Shown: piece after piece, positions 1-8,757 of the stretch
Layout of the letters: every line of letters starts with the position of its first letter
Position numbering within the stretch: position 1 is the first letter of the stretch
Assembly: GCA_044229535.1 (NCBI GenBank)
Contig: JBGASU010000001.1
Location: 434,001 to 498,000 of the forward strand
Direction of reading: 5' to 3'
Length of the DNA: 64,000 nt
Origin: CAZLFQ01 sp044229535
Lineage (GTDB): Bacteria > Pseudomonadota > Alphaproteobacteria > Rickettsiales > Midichloriaceae
Made by a program: the position numbers and the translations under genes
The notes under the pieces: generated by a model
The model's input: only the letters and a program-made list of their open reading frames with translations
Database searches by the model: none
Told to the model about the DNA's origin: nothing

Positions 1-10
1 TGTTAAATTT

Positions 11-30
11 AATGAGCCTTCGCCCAGTTT
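11..30. repeat. copy 1 of the polA 3'-end direct repeat
   Basis: The 20 bases aatgagccttcgcccagttt are identical to 1993-2012, which encode the last residues of DNA polymerase I on the minus strand. Read on the minus strand, this copy still gives NWAKAH followed by a stop (TAA here, TGA in polA). A diverged copy lies at 202-221. Confidence 0.8.
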
Positions 31-106
31 ATTTAAAACTAATTATACAACAATACATTCTTAACTATAATTGGTTTGCATTTCTTTCCTGAATTCGAAG
101 AATTCG

Positions 107-174
107 TTGGGTGTGCCAATTTTTGCTAAAAGCCGCCTTCGGCGCGCAAAAATTCCCCCGCAGCGCACACCCAA
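107..174. repeat. 68-bp nested palindrome downstream of the ankyrin gene
   Basis: Three nested perfect arms are visible: 107-116 (ttgggtgtgc) with 165-174, 118-126 (aatttttgc) with 146-154, and 132-135 (gccg) with 140-143. It lies between copies 1 and 2 of the polA-tail repeat and just past the ankyrin stop. It may act as a terminator-like hairpin or be a dispersed palindromic element. Its core is more GC-rich than the flanks. Confidence 0.7.
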
Positions 175-201
175 ACATCTTCTTCTCATTACTATAATAT
201 C

Positions 202-221
202 AATGCACCTTCGCCCAGTTA
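202..221. repeat. copy 2 of the polA 3'-end direct repeat (diverged)
   Basis: It differs from the polA end at three of 20 positions (aatgcaccttcgcccagtta). The minus-strand reading is NWAKVH followed by TGA. It sits five bases beyond the stop codon of the ankyrin gene, so copies 2 and 3 bracket that gene. Confidence 0.75.
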
Positions 222-225
222 TCTA

Positions 226-1935
226 TTAACCCCTAGTGTTTACTATTCTGCTCGCTGATGAGCGAGTAACTTGCCGAGCAACACTTGGAGGTACCGACAC
301 TTGAGCACCGTTAGTGCTAGTAGCTGCTGTTGATACTGCTGCAACCTTTGATAAATGCGGTTTTGTACCTTTCGGTTTTAAAACGCAGAGTAAAACTCTT
401 TGACCATCAAGCCCCGCACCAGGTTGTAACTCATCCAATACACTTCGACATGTCGAAGATTTATATACTGGATCTAGCTTTTCTAGGATCTTAGCTAATT
501 CTTTATAACCATTACTCTTAGCCAATTGCTGAGGTGTAAAACCATTTCCATCAGGAGCAAATAAGGTTTTTAAAAGCCCATCATTTCCGTTCACTGCTTT
601 TACAAGCGCAACAGCTGTTTCTTTATGACCATTCCTCGCAGCCAAGTGCAGCGCTGTCCAACCATTATTAGGAGCAAATAAGATTTTTAAAAGCTCTGGA
701 TTTCCTCTCGATGCTTCTATAAGAGCAACAGCTGTTTCTTTATGACCTTTATGCGCAGCCAAGTGCAGCGCTGTACAAACATTATTAGGGGCAAATAAGA
801 TTTTTAAAAGCTCTGAATTTCCTTTCGCTGCTTCTATAAGAGCAACAGCTATTTCTTTATGACCATTCCTCGCAGCAAAGTGCAGCGCTGTCCAACCACT
901 ATTACTAGAAACAAATAAAGCTTTTAAAAACTCTGGATTTCTTTTCGCTGCTTCTACAAGCGCAACAGCTATTTCTTTATTACCATACCTCGCAGCCAAG
1001 TGCAGCGGTGTAAAACCATCATTATCAGGAGCAAATAAGGTTTTTAAAAGATCTGGATTTTCTTTCGATGCTTCTATAAGAGCAACAGCTATTTCTTCAT
1101 GACCTTTATCCGCAGCCAAGTGCAGCGCTGTCCAACCATTATGATTAGGAGCAAATAAGATTTTTAAAAGCTCTGGATTTCCTTTTGCTGCTTCTACAAG
1201 CACAACAGCTATTTCTTTATGACCTTTATCCGCAGCCAAGTGCAGCGGTGTTTCGTCGAATTGATTAGGAGCAAATAAAGTTTCCAAAAGTTCATCTTTC
1301 CCCTTCGCTGCTTTTAGTAGCTGAACAACTAATTCCTTTTGATTATCTCGCATAGCAAGCCAAAAAACTGCTTTATGTTGCAAATTAAATAAATAGTGAA
1401 TAGGCTTATAAACTTCACCCAATCCAATTTCATTTAAAGCATTTTGCAACTTCACTACATCACTAAACAATCTTGCATTTAAATTGATGTATTTTTTATG
1501 TTCTGGATTATCTAATAGCTCATTTAAACCATGCACCAATGCTATTATATTCGCTTCTTTATTATTTTTCTTTGGATCTTCTTTATGTTGAGCAATCTGA
1601 TCAAGAGCATTTCTAATATATACTGCAATAGTTTCGTTTATTTCTTTAAGCGCTGTTTCATGATCAACTTTACGCGTATTAGGTTGGTTTGGATTGTCAT
1701 CGTTTGAATCATCTTGCACTGGAAAATCAGTTAGTGCTGACTGCTCTTCCATTTGTAGCAAATTTATGACTCTAGTTCTAAATGGTTTAAAACCAACATT
1801 TTCTCTAGTAAGCAACTTTTCAAATTGAGATCTAATAGATTTAGACAATGTTTTATTAGCACTTTGTTCTTCTAAAAAATTAGTTAATTCTATTTTATTT
1901 TTACACAAAGTTGCTTGCGCAATGAGCTCTTTCAT
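226..1935 (-). CDS. ankyrin-repeat protein, candidate host-interaction protein
   Basis: A protein of 569 residues. The N-terminal 220 or so residues are hydrophilic with no recognised domain. About seven tandem ankyrin repeats follow (roughly residues 230-500), with the signature TPLHLAA or TALHLAA followed by GHKEIAVALIEA. Each repeat is 38-40 residues rather than the usual 33, because an extra segment of the type GNPELLKILFAPN is present. The C-terminus is Ser/Thr/Ala-rich and ends in a basic stretch. There is no signal peptide or membrane segment. A strong Shine-Dalgarno (aggaggt) precedes the ATG. Ankyrin proteins of intracellular alphaproteobacteria are often secreted effectors, but nothing here proves secretion. 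The gene is bracketed by copies of the polA 3' end, which suggests insertion. Confidence 0.85.
   Translation of the reverse strand: MKELIAQATLCKNKIELTNFLEEQSANKTLSKSIRSQFEKLLTRENVGFKPFRTRVINLLQMEEQSALTDFPVQDDSNDDNPNQPNTRKVDHETALKEINETIAVYIRNALDQIAQHKEDPKKNNKEANIIALVHGLNELLDNPEHKKYINLNARLFSDVVKLQNALNEIGLGEVYKPIHYLFNLQHKAVFWLAMRDNQKELVVQLLKAAKGKDELLETLFAPNQFDETPLHLAADKGHKEIAVVLVEAAKGNPELLKILFAPNHNGWTALHLAADKGHEEIAVALIEASKENPDLLKTLFAPDNDGFTPLHLAARYGNKEIAVALVEAAKRNPEFLKALFVSSNSGWTALHFAARNGHKEIAVALIEAAKGNSELLKILFAPNNVCTALHLAAHKGHKETAVALIEASRGNPELLKILFAPNNGWTALHLAARNGHKETAVALVKAVNGNDGLLKTLFAPDGNGFTPQQLAKSNGYKELAKILEKLDPVYKSSTCRSVLDELQPGAGLDGQRVLLCVLKPKGTKPHLSKVAAVSTAATSTNGAQVSVPPSVARQVTRSSASRIVNTRG
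638..1260 (-). repeat. tandem DNA repeats encoding 39-residue ankyrin units
   Basis: Near-identical units with a period close to 117 bp, for example gcagccaagtgcag at 638 and again at 755. The DNA-level similarity indicates recent unit duplication or homogenisation and makes the array prone to copy-number change. Confidence 0.75.
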
Positions 1936-1947
1936 CTGTCTTTACCT

Positions 1948-1963
1948 CCTAATATTCATTAGG
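1948..1963 (-). promoter_or_regulatory. hairpin overlapping the ankyrin ribosome binding site
   Basis: The inverted repeat cctaat-attc-attagg lies just upstream of the ATG. On the mRNA the downstream arm contributes the first bases of the AGGAGG Shine-Dalgarno, so the stem could partly hide the ribosome binding site. A regulatory role is inference. Confidence 0.4.
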
Positions 1964-1990
1964 AAGCTATACTATAAATCTAACATCAAA

Positions 1991-4543
1991 TCAATGAGCC
2001 TTCGCCCAGTTTTTGCCAGAACTTACATCTACACTTAGAGGAACGTTTAATTTTAGTACATTCTCCATGACATATTTTATCTTCTTAGAAACTTCCTCAA
2101 CTTTAGCTTCTGGAACTTCGAATAATAATTCATCGTGAATTTGTAGTGTCATATACTGTTTCACATCATCTGGCAGGCTAACCATTGCTTTCTTGATAAT
2201 ATCCGCAGCTGTACCTTGTAGCGGCGCATTGATAGCGGCGCGTTCAGCATTGCCACGCACTGCAAAGTTTTTATCATTAATGCCGTTTACATAACATCTG
2301 CGACCAAACAAAGTCTTTATATAGCCATGATTCCGAGCGTAATGAATTGCTGAATCCATAAACTCTTTGATACCAGGGTATTGTTTAAAATATGCGTCGA
2401 TATAATTCTTAGCATCACCTCTCGATATGCCTAACCTCTTTGACAATCCAAAAGCGCTTATACCGTAAATAATACCAAAGTTAATGGTCTTGGCTTGCCT
2501 ACGTAGGTTTGAATCAACTTTATCAACAGGTACGCCAAACATTTGGCTAGCAGTAATTGCGTGAATATCATCACCATGAATAAACGCATCTTGCAACTGC
2601 TTCATGTTTGCAGTGTGGGCGAGTAGACGCAGCTCTATCTGGGAGTAATCAGCAGAGATTAGAAGATTCCCAGGTTCGGCAATAAATGCCTCGCGAATTC
2701 TATGCCCTTCATCTGTACGAATTGGGATGTTTTGTAAGTTAGGGTCGATTGATGATAGCCTACCCGTAGTAGTTGCAGTCATCACAAAATTAGTATGCAC
2801 CCTGCCCGTTTTTGGATTCACGCATTTTGGGAGCGCTTCAATATAAGTGCTAAGTAACTTTGAGTATTGACGCCATTCAATAATTAAACCTGCGATTTCA
2901 TGCCCCTGCTCTTCTAAAAGCTCTAGGACTTCAGCACCAGTCGAAAGTTTCCCTGTTTTAGATTTTTGTTCTAACTTAATTCCCAAATCTTGGAATAGAA
3001 TTTCTCCTAACTGTTTTGGCGAACCAATATTGAATTCTCGTCCAGCTATCTTATAAATTCTGGCAGCGATGTCTGCAACTTTGCCATGGAATTCTTTGGC
3101 TAAATTGCGCAAATATTCTAAATCTATTTTCACACCTTTGGCTTCAATCTGAGCGAGACAACTAATCATCTTTTTCTCAAGATTTTCATATAAACTAAGA
3201 ATCTGATTCTGTACCAATTGGTTATAAATAATTTTATACATCTGCCTAATGCCGTAAGCGCTTGGCACAGCATCTTCCCCCAGATATATTTTGGTGAGCT
3301 CTGCCAAAGTATACTTATGCTTTCCTGTATCTAGAGCATAAGATATTATTGCAACATCATCGTACGCTTTAATAGTTATTTTTTTTAATAAATCTTTGGC
3401 ATTGATTGTTACTTTACGAATTGATTCGTCCGACAAAATTCCAGATAGAACTTGCAAAACGTTACTTAGAGAACATTCATCTTCGCTGGGCATATCAAAC
3501 AATGTTTCTTGCACTCTCTCTGGGGATAATTTTACATAATAATTATTATCACCAAACGATAATTCTAGCTTTTCTTCATCATAGAACAACCCTAACTCAC
3601 TTGCATACTCCATGCTTTTGATAAGATTCTTTATTTCACCCAAGCTCTTAAGTTCACGAGAAACCAATGTATTTTCTTTTTTCTCAATATACGTGTTATG
3701 CGCGCCTATTTTCGCTAACAAGTTTTTAAAACCCTGCTGCGCTAGGAAGTCAGCTAGCTTTGTTTTATCTAATTCTTTAACTTTTAAATCGTCGAGCGAC
3801 ACATCTAATTCAACTTTCTCATCTAGCGATATTAACTTCTTTGAGAGATATGCTTTTTCTTTGCCCTCAATAAGCATTTGCTTACGACGCTCTTGTTTTA
3901 TTTTATCAAGATTTTGATAGATACCATCGAGCGAACCAAACTCATTAATAAGCTCGGCCGCAGTCTTTATACCTATCCCCTTCACCCCCGGTATATGATC
4001 GGAACTATCACCAATTAGCGAAAGTATATCCAACACTTGATTTGGCCTCACACCAAACTTGGCTATTACTTCTGCATCAGCAATATTTTTATCTTTCATT
4101 GCATCATACATTGAGATGCCTTCTTCAATAAGCTGCATTAGGTCTTTATCTGAAGAAACTATCTTAACTTCTATGCCTTGGCTTTTTGCGAGCTTGGCAT
4201 ATGTAGCAATCAAATCATCAGCTTCAAACCCTGGTTTTTCCAAGACCTTTACATTGAACGCCTCAACTACATCACGGATTATTGGGAATTGTAGAATTAA
4301 TTCTTGAGGTGGCTCTGGGCGATTAGATTTATATTCAGGAAAAATATCATGACGGAAAGTTTTTTGACCAGCATCTAGTACAACTGCCAACATATCTGCT
4401 TCATGATTTGCCAAAAACTTAAACAGCATATTGGTAAAACCATAGACCGCGCCTATTGGTAACCCATCTGCACGCGAAAGTGGCGGCATTGAGTGAAACG
4501 CCCTAAATACAAACCCATAACCGTCTACTAAGTATAATTTCAT
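1991..4543 (-). CDS. polA: DNA polymerase I
   Basis: Repair and Okazaki-fragment-processing polymerase, 850 residues. The N-terminal 5' nuclease domain (about 1-290) starts YLVDGYGFVFRAF and contains the acidic GFEADDLIATYA and GDSSDHIPGVKGIG motifs. The middle region (about 300-470) occupies the 3'-5' exonuclease position but lacks a recognisable DxE (it reads LFYDEEKLEL), so proofreading is probably absent. The polymerase domain carries motif A (DYSQIELRLLAH, near 632), motif B (RRQAKTINFGIIYG) and motif C (IHDELLFE, near 803). The last 20 bases of the gene are repeated twice downstream around an ankyrin gene. Confidence 0.97.
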   Translation of the reverse strand: MKLYLVDGYGFVFRAFHSMPPLSRADGLPIGAVYGFTNMLFKFLANHEADMLAVVLDAGQKTFRHDIFPEYKSNRPEPPQELILQFPIIRDVVEAFNVKVLEKPGFEADDLIATYAKLAKSQGIEVKIVSSDKDLMQLIEEGISMYDAMKDKNIADAEVIAKFGVRPNQVLDILSLIGDSSDHIPGVKGIGIKTAAELINEFGSLDGIYQNLDKIKQERRKQMLIEGKEKAYLSKKLISLDEKVELDVSLDDLKVKELDKTKLADFLAQQGFKNLLAKIGAHNTYIEKKENTLVSRELKSLGEIKNLIKSMEYASELGLFYDEEKLELSFGDNNYYVKLSPERVQETLFDMPSEDECSLSNVLQVLSGILSDESIRKVTINAKDLLKKITIKAYDDVAIISYALDTGKHKYTLAELTKIYLGEDAVPSAYGIRQMYKIIYNQLVQNQILSLYENLEKKMISCLAQIEAKGVKIDLEYLRNLAKEFHGKVADIAARIYKIAGREFNIGSPKQLGEILFQDLGIKLEQKSKTGKLSTGAEVLELLEEQGHEIAGLIIEWRQYSKLLSTYIEALPKCVNPKTGRVHTNFVMTATTTGRLSSIDPNLQNIPIRTDEGHRIREAFIAEPGNLLISADYSQIELRLLAHTANMKQLQDAFIHGDDIHAITASQMFGVPVDKVDSNLRRQAKTINFGIIYGISAFGLSKRLGISRGDAKNYIDAYFKQYPGIKEFMDSAIHYARNHGYIKTLFGRRCYVNGINDKNFAVRGNAERAAINAPLQGTAADIIKKAMVSLPDDVKQYMTLQIHDELLFEVPEAKVEEVSKKIKYVMENVLKLNVPLSVDVSSGKNWAKAH
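1993..2012. repeat. copy 3 of the direct repeat (3' end of polA)
   Basis: The in-gene copy encodes KNWAKAH at the end of polymerase I. It is identical over 20 bases to 11-30 and is the likely source or target of the repeat set. Confidence 0.8.
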
Positions 4544-4567
4544 TTTTAAATCGCCTCATCGTCACAT

Positions 4568-4640
4568 CCTGTCACCCAAGAGAATTCGGGGGTCTAGCAT
4601 TTCTTAAGCACTAGATTCCCGCCTACGCGGGAATGACAGG
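4568..4640. repeat. nested palindromic repeat upstream of polA
   Basis: The outer arms are cctgtca (4568-4574) and tgacagg (4634-4640); the inner hairpin is attcccgc (4615-4622) with gcgggaat (4627-4634). The gcgggaatgacagg type of sequence resembles dispersed repeats of rickettsial genomes. It occupies the gap between the CDGSH gene and polA and could also affect readthrough. Confidence 0.55.
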
Positions 4641-4703
4641 TAATTTTATAGTCATGGTAAATATATAAACGATAAGATTATAACTTAAAAGAAGAGTTGC
4701 AAT

Positions 4704-4970
4704 TTAAGAAGATTTTTGTGCAAAAAGAGTCTTGTGCGCACCGTCACATATTGCACCCAACTTCGAATGTTTACATCCACAAAATCCAACTAATTTACTC
4801 TCTTCAGCTGTATAAAGAACAGGCTTAAAATCCGTACCAACATGGGAACCATCACAAAATGGCTGTGTTTGACTAAGACCACAAGCACACCATTTATAAG
4901 TTTTATCCTTTTCTACTTCAACTTTAATTGATCTTTCAGATGCTATTTTTGGGAGTGTCATATGTGTCAT
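4704..4970 (-). CDS. CDGSH iron-sulfur domain protein with two tandem domains
   Basis: A small protein of 88 residues with two iron-sulfur motifs: CACGLSQTQPFCDGSH, then CGCKHSKLGAICDGAH. Each has the three cysteines and one histidine that bind a 2Fe-2S cluster in CDGSH proteins. The doubled arrangement matches the CISD3/MiNT type, which is soluble and usually linked to redox or iron homeostasis. There is no membrane anchor. It lies downstream of the 5024-5473 gene on the same strand, with a 53-bp gap. The specific function is unknown. Confidence 0.9.
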   Translation of the reverse strand: MTHMTLPKIASERSIKVEVEKDKTYKWCACGLSQTQPFCDGSHVGTDFKPVLYTAEESKLVGFCGCKHSKLGAICDGAHKTLFAQKSS

Positions 4971-5023
4971 ATATATACTTTTTCAGCATTATAACACCTT
5001 AAGCTAACAATACAATTATTAGC

Positions 5024-5473
5024 TTACTTTAACGCGACTGATATTGCTAAATTTCCTTTATTCTGCGCTTCAATCAGTTTTCTCTGAGTATCCGAATCCA
5101 GACCTTGGAGTGTTAATTCAACTTTTAATGCACTAGGATCTTTGCCCTTCAACCTGTTTTCGACACTGCATAACAATACATCTAAAGCATATAACAAGCC
5201 AGAACCAAGGAATGTGCACGCCAGTATACAAAAAGAATTCATTTCACATTTAGAGCTAAAAGTATTTTTCAAGTTATCTTCGCAATCACCAAACAATGGC
5301 TTTAACCCTTCATAGACAAATATCGGCACTCCAAAAGCTCTGGAAAGAGCTATAGTATTTCTCAATCCAGCTATAACAACTAAGTTCATAGAGGCATAAT
5401 CTTTTGTAGACACTTTTTTTTCAGGATGTTTAATATTATCTAGTTCTTTCGTGTTGTTTTTTCTTCTTCTCAT
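5024..5473 (-). CDS. small membrane protein of unknown function
   Basis: I do not recognise this 149-residue protein. It begins with a very basic, charged N-terminus (MRRRKNNTKELDN). Two hydrophobic segments follow, near residues 28-55 and 80-102, separated by a stretch with two cysteines, and the protein ends in a hydrophilic tail. This suggests two membrane spans. It is divergent from lptD across a 121-bp gap and probably co-transcribed with the CDGSH gene. Confidence 0.6.
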   Translation of the reverse strand: MRRRKNNTKELDNIKHPEKKVSTKDYASMNLVVIAGLRNTIALSRAFGVPIFVYEGLKPLFGDCEDNLKNTFSSKCEMNSFCILACTFLGSGLLYALDVLLCSVENRLKGKDPSALKVELTLQGLDSDTQRKLIEAQNKGNLAISVALK

Positions 5474-5594
5474 TTCAAACCTTATTTCATACTCGAATAA
5501 AAATTACCACCTAAGAAATAGCCATTTATGAAGCCAAATCTTGTAAAAATATAGATGTAGGGTATATTCTACAAATAAGTAAAATATTGTATAG

Positions 5595-7802
5595 ATGAAT
5601 TTTAAAAAGAGATTATTGTGTGCAACACTTCTATCCATGCTGCCATTAACCGCATTGGCAGCTGATGATGGTGCATTAGTAAACGGGAATCTACCAATAA
5701 ACATTCAAGCGAATGATCTTTACTTTGACAAAATAAAAAACATTGCTCACGCCATGGGTAATGTAGAAATAATTCAAGGAAACCAAATTCTTTTAGCTGA
5801 TAATGCAGTATTCCACAGAAATGATGATGTAATGTATCTCAAAGGAAATGTAGCTATAAAACGAGAAGATGGCAGTGTATTTTTTTCCGATGAAGCAAAA
5901 CTTGAAAAAAATTCTAAAGTCGGTATCGCCTTAAATTTCAAAGCACGCGTTGGTAAAAAAACTCTATTAGCTTCAAAAAGTGTTGAGATGATAGATGACA
6001 ATACAATGACAATGGATGAAATGATAATCTCTCCTTGTAAAGTTTGCCAAGATAACTACAAGAGCTTTATTCCCTTATGGCAATTCAGAGCTAAAAAAGC
6101 CACTCTTGATAAAGAAGCAGAGAGGATATATTACAAAGATGCCAAGATTGATGTCCTAGGTATCCCAATGTTCTACTCCCCTTACCTATCATCCCCTGCC
6201 CCAGGTGCAAAAAGAAAGAGTGGCTTTTTACCACCAGAATTTAAAAACTCATCTAAAACCATAGGATTTGGAGCAAAAGTACCATACTATTGGAATATTG
6301 CTCCTGATAAAGATGCAACAATCTCACCTATGTATACTACAAGTGGTGGAGAATTTTTGTTTGGGCAATTTAGACAAAAAGTCAAACAAGGTGATTACAC
6401 AATAGATGGCAGTATAGGACACGTACAAAAGACCACAAAACTAGGGGAGAAAGTTGGTAATAAAAAAACTCTTAAAGGACATTTCGACATTGCAGGTAGT
6501 TTTATATTTTATAACGATTGGCACACTGGCAAACTAAAGGTCAAATCTAAAAGAATTTTTGATCCAACAAAAACTTATTTACAAAAATATAAAATATCTA
6601 AAGAAGATAGGCTAACTACAGATTTATCTTATAATGTCTTTACCGAAAAAGACTATTATATCGCGCGAGCATTATCTTTCCAAGATTTAAGAATAACCCA
6701 TAATAATAAGACCACTCCTTCTGCGCTGCCAGCACTTGAGGCACATATCGAAAGAAATGCTGGATTCTGGAATGCAAAAGCTATTACTGACTTAAACATA
6801 TTAAATCTTCATAGATTGCAGGGTGAATCATATAAAAGAATAAGTTTTTCTGAAGGGCTCAAAGTTCCATTTAAATTACCATACGGTCATTTATTCTCAT
6901 CTACAGCATTAGTTAGGAGCGATATATACCAAGTTAATAAAAGCCCAATTATTGTAAAAGACACCCAAACAAAACTCGAAAATAATAAAGAAGGCGGAGA
7001 AGCCAGAATCTATCCAGAACTAAGAAACGAGTGGAGTTGGCCATTATACAATCACATAAATAGCAATTTATTAGTTATAGAACCAGTCACTCAGTTTATA
7101 GTAGCGCCCAGAATGACAAATCTAGATAAAGTAGGCAATGAAGATAGCCAATTACCTGAGATTTCAGCATCTAATATATTTTCCCCTAATAGATATGTTG
7201 GCTTTGATAAAATTGAAAGCGGCACTAGATTAAACTATGGATTAAGAGCCAATATCTCATTTGAAAAATTCAAAAATATCAACGCAATCTTCGGGCAAAG
7301 TTATAGAACACATAAAGATGCTAATTTTGATAGGAAAAGTGGATTAGATAAAAATAGATCAGATTATGTAGGCAAAGTTACAGTACAACCTGATGAACAT
7401 TTGTTTATAAATGACGCATTCAGGCTAAAATCAGACAACACTAAACCTTTAAGAAATGAATTCAGCTTTGAATTCGTTTATCCAGCTTGGAATGCAAGCG
7501 TCAATCATTTATGGATTGATCAGGAACTTCTAGATAAAGATGCTAGAAAATACAGGCAAGAAGTTGGGGTAAGTGGCGCTTATAATTTCTATAGAGAATG
7601 GTGGGCTGATGCTTCATTAAGCAGCAGGTTAGGTAAGAAAATTCAAAATGATACAAAAAAAATAGTAAGTTCATCAGCTGGACTTAGATTTCAAGCAGAT
7701 TGCCTTTACTCAAGATTTGCTGTATCAAGAGACCACTCTAGATCTCGCGACCTAGATAATGGATATACTTATAGTTTAACAATAACAATCCCTACTTATT
7801 AA
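5595..7802 (+). CDS. lptD: LPS-assembly outer-membrane protein LptD
   Basis: Outer-membrane beta-barrel that inserts lipopolysaccharide into the outer leaflet together with LptE. It has 735 residues and a signal peptide ending LTALAADD. The N-terminal periplasmic jellyroll (about 35-130) shows the LptA-like pattern NIAHAMGNVEIIQGNQILLADNA. The barrel follows and the chain ends in an aromatic-rich strand (YSLTITIPTY). Cysteines occur at SPCKVC and near the C-terminus (ADCLYSR), compatible with the structural disulfides of the family. It sits directly upstream of surA, a common pairing, with a one-base gap. It implies that the organism makes LPS. Confidence 0.95.
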   Translation: MNFKKRLLCATLLSMLPLTALAADDGALVNGNLPINIQANDLYFDKIKNIAHAMGNVEIIQGNQILLADNAVFHRNDDVMYLKGNVAIKREDGSVFFSDEAKLEKNSKVGIALNFKARVGKKTLLASKSVEMIDDNTMTMDEMIISPCKVCQDNYKSFIPLWQFRAKKATLDKEAERIYYKDAKIDVLGIPMFYSPYLSSPAPGAKRKSGFLPPEFKNSSKTIGFGAKVPYYWNIAPDKDATISPMYTTSGGEFLFGQFRQKVKQGDYTIDGSIGHVQKTTKLGEKVGNKKTLKGHFDIAGSFIFYNDWHTGKLKVKSKRIFDPTKTYLQKYKISKEDRLTTDLSYNVFTEKDYYIARALSFQDLRITHNNKTTPSALPALEAHIERNAGFWNAKAITDLNILNLHRLQGESYKRISFSEGLKVPFKLPYGHLFSSTALVRSDIYQVNKSPIIVKDTQTKLENNKEGGEARIYPELRNEWSWPLYNHINSNLLVIEPVTQFIVAPRMTNLDKVGNEDSQLPEISASNIFSPNRYVGFDKIESGTRLNYGLRANISFEKFKNINAIFGQSYRTHKDANFDRKSGLDKNRSDYVGKVTVQPDEHLFINDAFRLKSDNTKPLRNEFSFEFVYPAWNASVNHLWIDQELLDKDARKYRQEVGVSGAYNFYREWWADASLSSRLGKKIQNDTKKIVSSSAGLRFQADCLYSRFAVSRDHSRSRDLDNGYTYSLTITIPTY

Positions 7803-7803
7803 T

Positions 7804-8754
7804 ATGAAAAAACTATTATTAGCACTTTTAATAGCCTTCAATTTCAATATAGCAAATGCTCAGAAACAGTCTGTAGTAGCTGTAGTTAATGACGAACCTA
7901 TAACCAATCTAGACATCCAAAAACGTGTTGATTTATTAGTTAAATCAAGTGGAATAAGTGTCGATTCAAAAACATCTAAAATGATGCATGATCATGTTAT
8001 GTATGGTCTTATTGATGAAAAATTAGTTGCTCATGAAGCAAAAGATAAAAAAGTCGAGATTGATGAGGCCGATATCAATTTTGCCATGAATAGTATAGCT
8101 GAAAAAAACGGAGTTTCCCTTGCTAATCTAGAAGATTTCTTATCAAAGAGGGGGATAAATTATTCGGTATTAGAAGAGCAAATAAAAAGCCAATTAATAC
8201 TAAATAAGTACATGCGCACTATGATTGCACCTAAAATTTCTGTTTCAGATAAAGAAATAGAAGAAAGCAAAAGCACTCTGATCAAAGCTATATCTAAGTC
8301 TAAGAATAAGATTTCTCAGGTAAAATTATCGGAAATAGTACTATACCCAAAATATAACAAAAAAGATGCAGAATTAAATATAGCAGAGAAACTGGTTTCC
8401 GAAGCAAATGCAGGAGCAGATTTCGCTAACTTAGCAAAAGAGTTTTCAGATAGTAGTAGTGCAGCAGCTGGAGGTAGTATTGGCTGGGTTTACATAGACC
8501 AGATCATTCCTGAACTTGCCAACGCAGTTCGCAACTTAGAACGAGGACAAGTTTCTCAAGCAATCAAATTAAAGGATGGTATTCACATTCTAAAAGTTGA
8601 AGATATAAGGTATAAAAACACCGCACTATCTGAAGATGTAAAAGTTGATGATGAACAAATAAGAGAGCTTTTAATGAACAAAAAGTTAGACCTGCAAATT
8701 AAGGGGCTTATACGTAAACTACGTAGAGACGGTTACGTAAGCTTTAAAAAATAA
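7804..8754 (+). CDS. surA: periplasmic chaperone and peptidyl-prolyl isomerase SurA
   Basis: Folding chaperone for outer-membrane proteins, LptD among them. It has 316 residues and a signal peptide ending NIANAQ. The SurA N-domain starts VAVVNDEPITNLDIQKRVD. One parvulin domain (about 175-265) is recognisable from LAKEFSDSSSAAAGGSIGWV and GIHILKVEDI. E. coli SurA is longer (428 residues) with two parvulin domains, so this is the short alphaproteobacterial form. It starts two bases after the lptD stop, giving an lptD-surA operon, and ends convergently against flbD. Confidence 0.92.
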   Translation: MKKLLLALLIAFNFNIANAQKQSVVAVVNDEPITNLDIQKRVDLLVKSSGISVDSKTSKMMHDHVMYGLIDEKLVAHEAKDKKVEIDEADINFAMNSIAEKNGVSLANLEDFLSKRGINYSVLEEQIKSQLILNKYMRTMIAPKISVSDKEIEESKSTLIKAISKSKNKISQVKLSEIVLYPKYNKKDAELNIAEKLVSEANAGADFANLAKEFSDSSSAAAGGSIGWVYIDQIIPELANAVRNLERGQVSQAIKLKDGIHILKVEDIRYKNTALSEDVKVDDEQIRELLMNKKLDLQIKGLIRKLRRDGYVSFKK

Positions 8755-8757
8755 CAA

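Noticed and set aside
3406..4307. Plus-strand open frames inside polA
   Set aside because: They lie opposite a clear, full-length polymerase gene, have no binding sites and no recognisable protein features.
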